This document shows, piece by piece, positions 53,403-62,162 of a DNA stretch of 64,000 bases. The position numbers and the translations under genes were made by a program. This DNA comes from Consotaella aegiceratis (GTDB lineage Bacteria; Pseudomonadota; Alphaproteobacteria; Rhizobiales; Rhizobiaceae), in contig NZ_JAZHFT010000002.1 in assembly GCF_036541425.1 (NCBI RefSeq), positions 186,001 through 250,000 on the forward strand, written 5' to 3'. The notes beneath the pieces are model-generated. The model was not told where the DNA came from, did no database searches, and saw only the letters and a program-made list of their open reading frames with translations. The first letter of the stretch is position 1; the number at the start of each line of letters is the position of its first letter.

Positions 53403-54290
53403 ATGTTCGATGTCGACAAGATGCGGATCGCCCAGGGCGACCCGACCCAAGGCCCGATGGTTCTCGCCTTCCGCGACGACTTCGAAGACGATCTGGACAC
53501 GCCGGCCCACAGCCACGGTCGTGGGCAACTGATGGGCTGCGAGCGCGGCATAATCTCCATGGGCCTTTCCAGCGGCTCGTGGGTGGTGCCGGCCGGCCAT
53601 GCCTTGTGGCTGCCGCCCGGCCATGCCCATTCCGGCCGCACGCACGGCCCTTTTTCGGGCTGGAGTGCCTATCTCTCGACCGAGGCCGGCCTTGATCTGC
53701 CCGAGCCCTTCACCGCGCGCGTCCCGGCGCTGCTGCGCGAAGCGATCCGGCGCGCCGTGTCGTGGGACGCAAGCCCGCTCGATGAGCGGCGCGATCGGAT
53801 CGCACGGCTCATCGTCGACGAGCTCCACAGCCTCTCGGCCACCGATTTCGGCCTGCCCATGCCGGCCGACGCCCGTCTGCGAAAGGTTGCCCAGGCGCTG
53901 CTCGAACATCCGGAAGATCGCCGCGGCATCGAGGCCTGGGCACGCTGGGCCGGAACGAGTACGCGCACGCTCAGCCGCCGGTTTCCCGTCGAGACCGGTT
54001 TCAGCCTTTCCGCCTGGCGTCAGCGTGCGCGCCTCCTGCGGGCACTGGAGATGCTGGCCGACGGGACACCCGTCACGACGATTGCGTTCGACCTCGGCTA
54101 TGGCAGCGTCAGCGCCTTCATCGCGCTGTTCAAGCGCACCTTCGGCACCACGCCGGCCGCCTACGCCGCAAGGCGCCCCGTCGAGGATTTGGGATCGACC
54201 AAAAGGGCCTCTAGCGCCAGAACGGCTTGCGGCATTCCCGCCGGACGTCGGTTCGGGTCAACCCGATATCATCGAGCTGATCCTCGGTGA
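53403..54290 (+). CDS. AraC-family transcriptional regulator (cupin sensor)
   Basis: A 295-residue regulator. The N-terminal cupin part has PAHSHGRGQLMG and VVPAGHALWLPPGHAH. The C-terminal AraC HTH has STRTLSRRFPVETGFSLSAWRQRARL and IAFDLGYGSVSAFIALFKRTFGTTPAAY. It diverges from the PPOX flavoprotein gene and is its likely regulator. The last ~30 residues (after AAYAARR) are unlike the family and overlap the convergent DUF1127 gene by about 80 bases, so an original stop may have been lost. Confidence 0.9.
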   Translation: MFDVDKMRIAQGDPTQGPMVLAFRDDFEDDLDTPAHSHGRGQLMGCERGIISMGLSSGSWVVPAGHALWLPPGHAHSGRTHGPFSGWSAYLSTEAGLDLPEPFTARVPALLREAIRRAVSWDASPLDERRDRIARLIVDELHSLSATDFGLPMPADARLRKVAQALLEHPEDRRGIEAWARWAGTSTRTLSRRFPVETGFSLSAWRQRARLLRALEMLADGTPVTTIAFDLGYGSVSAFIALFKRTFGTTPAAYAARRPVEDLGSTKRASSARTACGIPAGRRFGSTRYHRADPR

Positions 54291-54468
54291 GATCGGCCAG
54301 CGACTGGCGCTGCCGACGGCGCGCAATCCATAGGCGAACCGGAAAGCCTTCGATGCGCCACCATAGTCCTTGGCCATCAAAGCATCGCGCGTCGGCTCGT
54401 TGCCCCTCATCGGGCCGTGATGTCCCCGATACGGCCGTTCGAAAGGATGTCCGGGTCGAAGAGTCCAT
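54211..54468 (-). CDS. Small DUF1127 protein, start uncertain
   Basis: The C-terminal 45 residues are a clear DUF1127 domain: RQRQSLADLTEDQLDDIGL followed by TRTDVRRECRKPFWR, an arginine-rich small-protein family common in alphaproteobacteria. The N-terminus is unclear: the only in-frame ATG nearby is at 54468, giving about 85 residues with an atypical start, while a better-looking start (MRGNEPTRDALM) is in another frame. A one-base shift may separate them. It overlaps the end of the convergent AraC gene. Confidence 0.6.
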   Translation of the reverse strand: MDSSTRTSFRTAVSGTSRPDEGQRADARCFDGQGLWWRIEGFPVRLWIARRRQRQSLADLTEDQLDDIGLTRTDVRRECRKPFWR

Positions 54469-54562
54469 CGGCGCTGACCTCGCCTTGGGTGAAGCATCGA
54501 GGCGCATTTTCGGCGGGACGGACGTTGACCCGCCACCGTGATAAGGCCATTGTTCTATTCAA

Positions 54563-55381
54563 ATGGGCCAAAATCGTCAGATGCCTCACTCGAACGCGGC
54601 GACCTTCGACGACTATCGACGCCCGTCGATCATCGCTCTCGGGGTGGACTATCCTGACGGTCATGTGGAAGCGCCGCACCGGCACCGCCGCGGCCAGCTT
54701 CTCTACGGCTCGACCGGTGTCGTGATGGTGGCCACCGATCACGGCGCCTGGATGATGCCGCCGCTGCGCGGCTTATGGATACCGCCCGGCACGCTTCATG
54801 AGGTGCGGATGCTCGGCACTGTGGGGATGCGCAGCCTGTACGTCGAGCCGGATGCCGTCCGACGCCTGCCCGATCGGTGCCAGGTCGTCGCCATTTCGTC
54901 CCTGCTGCGAGCACTCCTCGCCGAGGCGGTCACCGTTCCGGCGGACTACGATCAGGACGGCCGCGACGGCGCGCTGATGACATTCATTCTGCACGAACTG
55001 TGCCGTCTGAAGCCGCTTCCCCTGTCGCTACCCCTGCCGCGAAACGAGGCCCTGGCGCAGCTGTGCAGGACCTTTCTGCTGAAGCCGACGCCACACACCG
55101 CCATCGATGCCTGGAGCGATCGTCTCGGCATGAGCCGCCGCACCTTCACGCGTCTGTTCCGGCGGGAAACCGGGATGAGCTTCGGGAGCTGGCGCCAGCA
55201 AGCCTGTATCATGGCGGCCCTCCCCCGCCTGACGGCCGGCGAGCGGGTCACGACGGTCGCGATCGATCTCGGCTACGACAATCCGGCAGCGTTCACCGCC
55301 ACGTTCAAGCGTGTTCTCGGACGTCCGCCGCTCGCCTATCTCGCGGCGGATGAGGAGACGGCTCAGCCCTCCGCCCGATGA
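54563..55381 (+). CDS. AraC-family transcriptional regulator (cupin sensor), second copy
   Basis: A 272-residue regulator of the same build as the 53403 gene. The sensor has GHVEAPHRHRRGQLLYGSTG and LRGLWIPPGTLHEV. The HTH part has LGMSRRTFTRLFRRETGMSF and IDLGYDNPAAFTATFKRVLGRPPLAY. An in-frame ATG at 54581 would remove six residues. Its 3' end overlaps that of the convergent VOC gene by 19 bases. The two AraC genes here are probably paralogues of the cupin/HTH-18 subtype. Confidence 0.9.
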   Translation: MGQNRQMPHSNAATFDDYRRPSIIALGVDYPDGHVEAPHRHRRGQLLYGSTGVVMVATDHGAWMMPPLRGLWIPPGTLHEVRMLGTVGMRSLYVEPDAVRRLPDRCQVVAISSLLRALLAEAVTVPADYDQDGRDGALMTFILHELCRLKPLPLSLPLPRNEALAQLCRTFLLKPTPHTAIDAWSDRLGMSRRTFTRLFRRETGMSFGSWRQQACIMAALPRLTAGERVTTVAIDLGYDNPAAFTATFKRVLGRPPLAYLAADEETAQPSAR

Positions 55382-55758
55382 CAGACCACGCACAGCTTGT
55401 TGCCGTCGGGATCGCGAAAATAGGCGCCATAGTAGTTCGGATGGTACTGCGGCCGTAGCCCCGGTTCGCCCTCGCTCGCGCCGCCATGGGCCAGCGCGAT
55501 CGCATGGCAGCGATCGACGGTGGCGCGGCTCTCGGCGAGGAACGCCGTCATCTCCCCATTGCCCGGCGAAGCCGGCTGGCCGTCATAGGGCCGGCCCACC
55601 AGAAACAGCGGGCGGTCAACGCCCGGCTGCATCCAACCGACCCAGCCCTCGTCGGGTTCATGAAATTTCAGCGCCAGGCCCAGCGCCTCCATCAGCGGCG
55701 CATAAAACGCAAAGACACGATCGAGGTCGTTGGTCCCGATGTGAACATGCGAGAACAT
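55363..55758 (-). CDS. VOC-family (glyoxalase/bleomycin-resistance-like) protein
   Basis: A 131-residue vicinal-oxygen-chelate fold protein. It opens MFSHVHIGTNDLDRVFAFYAPL and ends GAYFRDPDGNKLCVVCH, the normal VOC start and metal-ligand end. Such proteins include lactoylglutathione lyases and small-molecule resistance proteins. A GGAGGG ribosome site precedes the ATG at 55758. It converges on the second AraC regulator with 19 bases of overlap. Confidence 0.9.
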   Translation of the reverse strand: MFSHVHIGTNDLDRVFAFYAPLMEALGLALKFHEPDEGWVGWMQPGVDRPLFLVGRPYDGQPASPGNGEMTAFLAESRATVDRCHAIALAHGGASEGEPGLRPQYHPNYYGAYFRDPDGNKLCVVCHRAEG

Positions 55759-55861
55759 CACCGTCCCTCCAATGGATGAGGCGAATTCGTCTGATCCCAC
55801 GGATGATACCAAACCCGTCGATCCCTTCGGGATACAGGATCGGAAGCTCTATGAGGCACGA

Positions 55862-56407
55862 TCAGGCCCAGCGGTTCGGCTTGGCCGACGCGCCCCAGAA
55901 CGCGACGACCACGAACACCAGCGAGGCCAGCACGTTCCAGCCGGCAAAGGACAGGCCCAGCATGCGCCATGGCGCCTCGTCGCAGGCCGGGGGCTTGATG
56001 GTGTCGATGGCCGAGAGCAGGTCGCCGCTGAGGTCGACGCCGCCCGACGACGTGCAGTCCGCCGGGCCTGCCCAGAAATGCCATTCGACGCCGGCGTGAT
56101 AGATGGCGGTGCCGAAGCCGAAGAGCATCAGAAGGCCGATCACCACCAGGAGGCCGCGGGTGAGCATGGCCGGCGCCCGCCCGGCCGCCGCCGCGAGCGC
56201 GACCAGTGCGAGAGGCGCCGACAGGTAATAGGGCCAGCGCTGCAGCAGGCAGAGTTCGCAGGGCATATAGCCGCCGACATACTGGAAGAGCAGCGCGGAC
56301 GTGATGGTTGCCACCGAGCCGACCAACAGAACGGCGGAAGCAACGGTCTGCCGGTTTCCGGCAGGTCGTGAGAAGGCTTGAGACATCGGACGAGACTCCG
56401 CTGACAT
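55862..56407 (-). CDS. dsbB: Disulfide bond formation protein B (DsbB)
   Basis: A 181-residue inner-membrane protein with four predicted membrane helices that reoxidises DsbA and passes electrons to quinone. The first redox pair is in GGYMPCELCLLQRWPYY (CxxC). The second periplasmic loop has GPADCTSSG and PPACDEAPW cysteines. I use the ATG at 56407, which overlaps the stop of the DedA-like gene (TGATG); an ATG at 56386 is the alternative. Confidence 0.92.
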   Translation of the reverse strand: MSAESRPMSQAFSRPAGNRQTVASAVLLVGSVATITSALLFQYVGGYMPCELCLLQRWPYYLSAPLALVALAAAAGRAPAMLTRGLLVVIGLLMLFGFGTAIYHAGVEWHFWAGPADCTSSGGVDLSGDLLSAIDTIKPPACDEAPWRMLGLSFAGWNVLASLVFVVVAFWGASAKPNRWA

Positions 56408-57006
56408 CAGAACAGGTAGCGCACGGCGACGAAACCGCCGATCAGAAGCGCCATGAAAAGGGTGAAGAGAAGGCCGAGATTGCGCTCGATGAAGCTCTGG
56501 ATCGGGGCGCCGAAGCGCGACAGCAGCCAGGCCACGAGGAAGAACCGGATTCCGCGGCCGACAATGGACACCACCGTGAAGACGATGAGATCGAGCCCGG
56601 TGACACCGGAGAAGATGGTGATCACCTTGTAGGGAAACGGCGTCAGCGCGGCGAAGAGCACGGCCCAGCCGCCCCACGCATTGTACCACGTCGTCAACTC
56701 GTTGAAGGCTTCGGCCTTGCCGTAAAGCTCCAGGATCGGCTGTCCGACGAGTTCGAAGAAGGCCGCACCGATCAAATAGCCGAGATAGGCGCCAACCACC
56801 GAGCCGACGGTCGAAATGAGCCCGATTCGAATCCATTTGGCCCGGTTGGCCAGGACCATCGGGATCAGAAGCGCGTCCGGCGGCACCGGAAACACCGAGC
56901 TTTCGATAAAGGCGATGGCCCCCAAGGCCCACTCGGCATGTCGGGTTGCGGCAAGCGACATGACCCAGTCGTAAAGGCGGCGCAGCATGAGGTGGGCGGG
57001 ATCCAT
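56407..57006 (-). CDS. DedA/YqaA-like VTT-domain membrane protein
   Basis: A 199-residue inner-membrane protein of the SNARE-associated/VTT family (YqaA type). It has AIAFIESSVFPVPPDALLIPM, GSVVGAYLGYLIGAAFFE and TPFPYKVITIFSGVTGLDLIVF, then two more hydrophobic helices at the end. Family members are thought to move lipids across the membrane. The ATG at 57006 is used; the frame is open to 57072. It is coupled to dsbB by overlapping stop and start codons. Confidence 0.88.
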   Translation of the reverse strand: MDPAHLMLRRLYDWVMSLAATRHAEWALGAIAFIESSVFPVPPDALLIPMVLANRAKWIRIGLISTVGSVVGAYLGYLIGAAFFELVGQPILELYGKAEAFNELTTWYNAWGGWAVLFAALTPFPYKVITIFSGVTGLDLIVFTVVSIVGRGIRFFLVAWLLSRFGAPIQSFIERNLGLLFTLFMALLIGGFVAVRYLF

Positions 57007-57229
57007 TGGGGTTTGCCGGTCCGGTGCCGGCCAGGGTCGGGTACCTCTAGCGGGCGCGCCGGGCTCTGGCAATCGCCTGGCCCTGCGACGCTGCGTTCAT
57101 CGATCGCATCGGATCGCGCCGATGGAGCGCTCTCTGGCGCATTTGCTCTGGCATTTTGCCCGAAGCTCGGCTAGGTGACGACAGCCGTCCCGAAGGCGCA
57201 CGACCATCGTGCTCGCGGGGCCGCGGCAT

Positions 57230-57316
57230 GCGGGTGTGGCGGAATTGGTAGACGCGCTGGACTCAAAATCCAGTTCTGGTGACAGAGTGTCGGTTCGAGT
57301 CCGACCACCCGCACCA
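57230..57316 (+). tRNA. tRNA-Leu (anticodon CAA)
   Basis: An 87-base class II tRNA. The acceptor stem GCGGGTG pairs with CACCCGC, followed by discriminator A and an encoded CCA. The D-loop contains AATTGGTAGACGCGC. The anticodon stem CTGGA/TCCAG encloses the loop CTCAAAA with anticodon CAA. A long variable arm and the T-loop GTTCGAGTC follow. It reads the leucine codon UUG. Insertion-sequence remnants start 10 bases after its 3' end. Confidence 0.96.
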
Positions 57317-57326
57317 AGCACAACTA

Positions 57327-57690
57327 TGTCCGTCTCAGACGACATGGGTAACGGAACGTCCCTAAGACATGGGTGACAATCTGGTGCTAGACGAGGATTG
57401 TCGATGGTCTGCAGGGTCCTCTGCTCCAGGTCGATATATTCCAGACCATAGCTCATGAAGCTGACGAGCCAAATCCCCTCGTCGACTTCCTTGATGCCGA
57501 GCCTTTGGCCGGCCATGTCAGTGGAGATGGTGATCTTCCTGCGGTGCATGCAGATGCGCCCGCAGGCGGTGACCAGCACATCCTTGTCGTGGAACGGATA
57601 GGTCAGCTCGGGCAGGCCTTGGTAAGGCCGTGACGAGGGCGAATAGGCTTCGCTCGGCGTCTTCATTCCGAGCGCCTTGTGAGTCTCATC
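57327..57690 (-). mobile_element. IS481-family insertion sequence remnant (transposase C-terminus and right end)
   Basis: The minus strand encodes the C-terminal ~100 residues of an IS481-type transposase: ALGMKTPSEAY, YQGLPELTYPFHDKDVLVTA, CMHRRKITISTDMAGQRLG and EYIDLEQRTLQTIDNP. The expected ending LSPMS-stop is present at 57362 but in a different frame, so a frameshift lies around 57385-57400. The outer end, TGTCCGTCTCAGACGACATG at 57327, has the look of an IS terminus, with a repeated GACATGGGT inside it. The N-terminal part and the other end are missing; the element is cut at about 57690 by LysR sequence. Confidence 0.8.
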
Positions 57691-58136
57691 TCGTGGTGGC
57701 CCTGCCCGAGGCATCGGCTCTTGCCCAGCAGGAGACGATACCGCTGACGGCCTTGGCCGATAGCCACCTAGTGACCCTCAGCAATCCCCGCCGCGTCCGC
57801 CGCCTGATCGAGGCGGCGTTGTCCAAGGCCGGCATTAGGCCCCGCTCAGAACTGTCCACAAATTCCTCGCTTAACGCTATCGCGGCTGCGCGTGCGGGTC
57901 TCGGCATCACCCATCGTTGATCCCGTCAGCGCATTCGGTATTGGGATCAAGGGCATCGCCATTCGGCCACCGGATATTGTCATTCCTTACTCCTGGGGTG
58001 TCTTCACTCCTGGGGTGTCTTCAGCGTGGCCGGCCGCGTTATTTTGGAGCCGCTGCAAGACTTCGTCGCCGCTTTTCGCTCCACCAGCGCAGTTACGGTG
58101 CCGGAATGTATGATCCGCGAACTCTCCGCCGCATGA
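57690..58136 (+). pseudogene. LysR-type regulator remnant with frameshifts
   Basis: The C-terminal part of a LysR substrate-binding domain. It begins HLVVALPEASALAQQETIPL, continues LNAIAAARAGLGIT, then shifts frame near 57907 to DPVSAFGIGIKGIAIRPPDI. A second shift is caused by a tandem duplication at 57989-58022, after which the true end SVAGRVILEPLQDFVAAFRS runs to a stop at 58136. The DNA-binding N-terminus is gone, cut at the IS481 junction. Confidence 0.8.
57989..58022 (+). repeat. 17-bp perfect tandem duplication
   Basis: Two adjacent copies of ACTCCTGGGGTGTCTTC at 57989-58005 and 58006-58022. Seventeen is not a multiple of three, so the duplication itself breaks the LysR reading frame. 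Removing one copy restores IPYSWGVFSVAGRVILEPL. It looks like a recent slippage event in a decaying gene. Confidence 0.95.
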
Positions 58137-58752
58137 ATCGGGAGACCGAAGGCGACGCAAGGCGCCGGCACGGATCGAGGTGCATCCATGGCCACCAATG
58201 GACGCAATCGGCGGATCAAGCCGGTCCCACAAGCAGCGTGCGGTGGTGGACGAGTGCGGCGTGATTCTGGACGCGGAAATCACGACCGGCGAAATCAAAG
58301 AAGGACAACCCCTATCGGGAGCATCGACGCGGCGGTTGAGACTATGGGAGCATTGATCCGTGCTGGGCGAATAAATCAGGCTCGTGCAAACTACTGACGT
58401 GCAGTGCCATCCTGGTCGAAATCACGAGTGTACCAGCAAGGCTGTTCGACCGCCTCCGGATCGCATTCTTTGCCGTGCTTATCGATCATCATCTGTTGCA
58501 GGCTGTTGACGTTGTTAAGAAGCGACTAAAGTTCGGCTTTCAGTCGCCTCGCATCTCCGTCAGTAGCGCCGAAGGGTCTCCGCGACGGCCTTGCAAACGT
58601 TCGCGCGTAACGGCCTGGCGACCGTGTCCGACGATTTTTATGATCCTGATAACGGAGAGCTGAACTGATGCAGTGAATGTCCCACACCAGCAGCATCTTT
58701 TAGGCCATCAGGGTTCTCTGGAACCAATCGAAAGGCACATCAATAGCAGAGA
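58137..58752. other. 616-bp non-coding debris
   Basis: No intact gene on either strand. A short plus-strand frame near 58335-58397 reads AAVETMGALIRAGRINQARANY in part, resembling an internal piece of an aldo/keto reductase (ETxxALxRAGKIxxxxxSNY), but it is too short to call. The rest shows no similarity I can recognise. The composition is mixed, as expected of a region built from fragments. Confidence 0.5.
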
Positions 58753-59676
58753 TCAGCATGTTGGCGATCGGCCTGGCAGCCCTCGGCCCCAGACCTCACC
58801 CAGCAGGCGCATCCAGTTACCGCCCAGGATCTTTCCGATACGTGTTTCGGTCCAGCCGCGATCCACCATGGCCGCCGTGAGATTGGGAAATTCGTCATTG
58901 CGACGAATACCTTGGGGTTTCATGATCTTGGCTGAGCCGAACTCCGTCAGCGTGCGGCCGGTCCCCTTGTCCTTGTTAGCCCACAGCAGCCAGGGGCCTG
59001 GCCGCGGACGGTTGTGGCTGAAGTCGGTTCCGATGGCCACGTGATCCTCGCCCACCAGGTCGAGCACGTATTCCATCGCATCGATGACGTCCGAAACGGT
59101 GGCCTCGTTGCCTTTCCTGAGTCCGGGCGCGAACAGCGACGTGCCGATCACTCCACCCTTTTCGGCACAAGCTTTGAACAACGCGTCCGACTTGTTGCGC
59201 GGGACATCCTTGAGCGCGCGTGGCAAGCAATGGGTGATGGCGGTCGGCTTTTTCGAATAAATGATCGTATCCATCGCCGTCGTCTCGCCCACATGGCTCA
59301 AGTCGATCAGGATGCCGCATCGCGCCATCTCGTCGACCGCCTCACGGCCCAGGCCGGTCAGCCCGCTGTCGTTATCTTCCAGGTAGCCGGCTCCAAAGAA
59401 GTTCTGGGTGTTATAGGTGAGCTGCATGATGCCCACACCCAGATTTTTGAAGATCTCGAAATAGTCCAACCGATCCTCGACCGGCGATGTGTTCTGCCAG
59501 CTGAAGATGATCCCCACCTTGCCTTCCGCCTTGGCTGTACGGATATCATCGAGCGTACGGATCGGCATGGCGATATCGGCGTTCTCGCGCAGCTTCTTGT
59601 TCCACATGATGACGTATTCCATACCGCCGTGGAAATTCTCCCACAGCACGGACGACGCGCTGATCGCCGTCACGCC
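58753..59676 (-). pseudogene. Membrane dipeptidase (peptidase M19), 5'-truncated
   Basis: About 307 residues of an M19 renal-dipeptidase-like zinc enzyme, in frame to its stop. It contains VGIIFSWQNTSPVEDRLDY, GVGIMQLTYNTQNFFGAGYL, GILIDLSHVGETTAMD, AITHCLPRALKDVPRNKSD and EDHVAIGTDFSHN, with metal-binding histidines and the aspartate. The normal N-terminus, which carries the first HxD zinc ligands (~50 residues), is missing: homology stops at GVTAIS, exactly where carboxylesterase sequence on the other strand begins. Without those ligands it is probably inactive. The GTG at 59673 is only an accidental start. Confidence 0.82.
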
Positions 59677-60869
59677 ACGGCGGCGGCTACGCCGTCGGCT
59701 CGGCCAACGAGCCGGTCATCCAGTCCGGCGCCTTCGCCGCATCGGGGGTGGTCGAGGTCAGTGTCAACTATCGCCTCGGCGCCCTGGGCTTCCTCCATCT
59801 CGACGGCTGTCCGGACAATCGTGGCCTGCTCGACCAAATCGCGGCGCTTGAATGGGTGCAGCGGAACATCGCCGCGTTCGGTGGCGACCCTGCGCGGGTG
59901 ACCTATGCCGGACGCTCGGCCGGCGGATTCTCGATCGCCACCGTCATGGCGATGCCCGCCTCACACGGCCTTTATGCGCAAGCGATGCCCCAAAGCGGCG
60001 CCTCGACGGCGGTCGCGACGATGGAGGAGGCACAGAAGCTAACGGCGCGAATGACGGCGGCTCTCGGCACGGATGAAACTGGGCTTCGCTGCGTGTCCAT
60101 CGACGATCTCCTGACGGCACAGCGCGATCTCTGCAACGAAAGCTACGAGCAGCACGATTACGCCCGCGACGGCGCGGCGGCCATGGTGGGCGTTCCCTTC
60201 GTCCCTGTGATTGACGGGCAAAGCCTGCTGGAGCATCCTGAAGCCGCCGCTGCGGCCGGGCGCACGGCTTCCGTTCCAATGATGATCGGCTGTACCAGCG
60301 GAGAATACGTCACCCATGCCACGGCCCACTCGGCGATGGACTTCGCGGCCTGCATCGGATTGTTGCATGAGCGCGTGCGCGCCAAGGGGCTGACGGGTGC
60401 GGAAATCGTCACGCGCTATCGTGCCACCCTGTCCGACCATACGCCACTCGGCATCTGGCGGGCTGTCGCTGGCGATCTGGTGTTCCAGCTTCCGGCCATC
60501 CGGTTCGCAAAGCTCCACGCCGCGCATCAACCGGTTTGGAAATATCTCTACGGGCCGATTGTCGCCGACGAATTGGGCGCGCCGCACGGCGCCGAGGTCG
60601 GTGCAGTCTGGTATCGCCGTGGCATGGATCTGGCCCTGCAACCTGAGCGGCAGCGCGTCAAGGATATCGCGTTTGCCGCCGACGTCCACGAGACCTGGGC
60701 GACATTCGTTCGAGCCGCCGCCGATGAGCACAAGTCGCTCCGGCTCCGCCGCGACCTCGACTGGCCCCGCTATTGCAGCGACGATCCCCGCGTGCTGCGC
60801 ATGAAGGAGGGTTCGTTCTCCATCGAGCGTGACCCATTTGATGCACGCGCTTCCCTTTGGCAGCGGTGA
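59676..60869 (+). pseudogene. Type-B carboxylesterase, 5'-truncated
   Basis: About 397 residues of a carboxylesterase/para-nitrobenzyl-esterase family enzyme. It starts abruptly at the oxyanion-hole motif HGGGYAVGSA and continues VNYRLGALGFLHLDGC, GLLDQIAALEWVQRNI and the nucleophile elbow YAGRSAGGFSIATVMA (arginine instead of the usual glutamate before the serine). The catalytic histidine is in GAPHGAEVGAVW. The ~100 residues before HGGG are absent; sequence upstream belongs to the dipeptidase on the other strand. The reading frame is otherwise intact to its stop. Confidence 0.84.
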
Positions 60870-60984
60870 AGCCGCTGTCTGCCGGATTTGCGGTTGGCAC
60901 GCCCAGTGTTGGTCTCAACGAAGGACGGCCTTTGGCCGCCCATGGCTTTGGGCAAGGCGCTGAACTCGACGGTCTAGTCCTGCC

Positions 60985-61720
60985 GGCGCTTGACCAGAAA
61001 TAGCCGCGATCGTCCAGCATCATCCCGTCGGGTACGACGTCGCCGAAGTCGGCGAAGATCGAGGGCGTACCCAGCCGGGTGCCGCCGAGAACCGGATGGA
61101 CGCGAATCATCAGCGGGCCGCCGGGGGTATGCGAGCCGCCGCTTTCGGCAACGTAGAGCAGGCTCTCATCGGCCGAAAAGGCCAAGCCGTTCGGCCGCAT
61201 ATAGCCGACGGCCACCTTTTCGACGGCGCCGCTATGCCCGTCGATCCGATAGACGGAGCACTCGCCGAGCTCGTTGCCCGACCGCCTTCGTAGTCGGTCA
61301 TGATGCCGCAGTCAGGATCGGTGAACCAGATCGATCCGTCGCTCTTGACCACCACGTCATTGGGCGAATTCAAACGCTTGCCGTCGATGCGGTCGGCCAA
61401 GGTAAGGATACGTCCGTCGGGATCGGTGCGGCTGACGCCCGCCCCTGATGTTCGCACGTGACGAGGCGACCGAGCCGGTCGCGCGTGTTGCCGTTGGAAA
61501 AGCCGGACGGGGACCGGAAAATTCCGGTCGTTCCGTCCTCGCACCCATAGTGCATCCGATCCGAGGGCACGTCGCTCCAGACGAGGCGCCGCTGGTCAGC
61601 GAACCAGACGCGACCTTCCGTCCAGCGCATCCAGCCGGCCAGCCTATCGACGCGGTAGACATTGCTCAAAAAGCAATCCGCCGCTCGCTCATCAAGCCAC
61701 TCGAAGTCCGTCTCATCCAC
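60985..61720 (-). pseudogene. SMP-30/gluconolactonase-family pseudogene, two frameshifts
   Basis: A broken sugar lactonase. The start, GTG at 61720 with a strong GGGAGGG site, gives ETDFEWLDERAADCFLSNVY and RVWFADQRRLVWSDVPSDRM, then SGFSNGNTRDRLGRLVTCEH. A frameshift near 61438 moves to RTDPDGRILTLADRIDGKR and LNSPNDVVVKSDGSIWFTDP. A second near 61283 moves to NELGECSVYRIDGHSGAVEK and MRPNGLAFSADESLLYVAES. It then fades at about GMMLDDRGYFWSS, so the C-terminus is also lost. Sequence between this point and the esterase stop (60870-60985) is not recognised. Confidence 0.82.
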
Positions 61721-61751
61721 GTCTGCCCTCCCTCGGCCGCCGAGCCTCGGT

Positions 61752-62162
61752 TCAGCCCAGCGCCTCAATGCGTTTGCGGAATTGCACTTCGCCCTCGACG
61801 ATCTTGTCGATGAGCGCGTCCACCCATCGCGGCGTCCAGGCGATCTCCCGCACCATATCCTCCGCCATGTCCCAGGCGTCGATGTGGCGATTGGCCTTGT
61901 CGTAGACCGACATCAGGCAGAGCGTCATCAACGTATCATCGGTGACGATGCCGCCGCCACGCACCCGGTTGTTGCGCGCCGCGTCGCTCTCGTTCCGGCG
62001 GTGCCAATCGGCGTCCAGCGAGGTCAAGCGGCCGTAGCGCTCCGCGATCTGGGCGGCCGAGAGCTTTTCCACCGGCGCCCCGAGGGCGTCGCCATAGGCC
62101 ACCCCAAAGAGGAGCGCGCGAACGCGCTCCCGAAAGGAAAGACCCTTTCCATCATTTTCCAT
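61752..62162 (-). pseudogene. ADP-ribosylglycohydrolase family protein, 3'-truncated
   Basis: About 136 residues from the ATG at 62162. The N-terminal part is a normal ADP-ribosylglycohydrolase start: LLFGVAYGDALGAPVEKL, then GGGIVTDDTLMTLCLMSVYD with the magnesium-binding TDDT motif. Homology ends at about EIAWTPRWV; the last 23 residues (DALIDKIVEGEVQFRKRIEA...) look foreign and end after 136 residues, whereas the family is normally over 300. The start overlaps the stop of the sugar-binding-protein fragment by 11 bases, as in sugar-catabolic operons. Confidence 0.72.

Noticed and set aside
57230..57330. Attachment site of an active integrative element at tRNA-Leu.
   Set aside because: No integrase gene and no second copy of the tRNA 3' end is seen in the window. 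Only a degenerate region can be supported.
57097..57714. One long minus-strand frame running from the IS481 transposase through the tRNA.
   Set aside because: The tRNA is unmistakable, and the transposase has its natural stop at 57362 in another frame. The extension is a result of a frameshift.
60870..60985. A small gene between the esterase and lactonase remnants.
   Set aside because: Short frames there show no family resemblance and no ribosome site; treated as debris.
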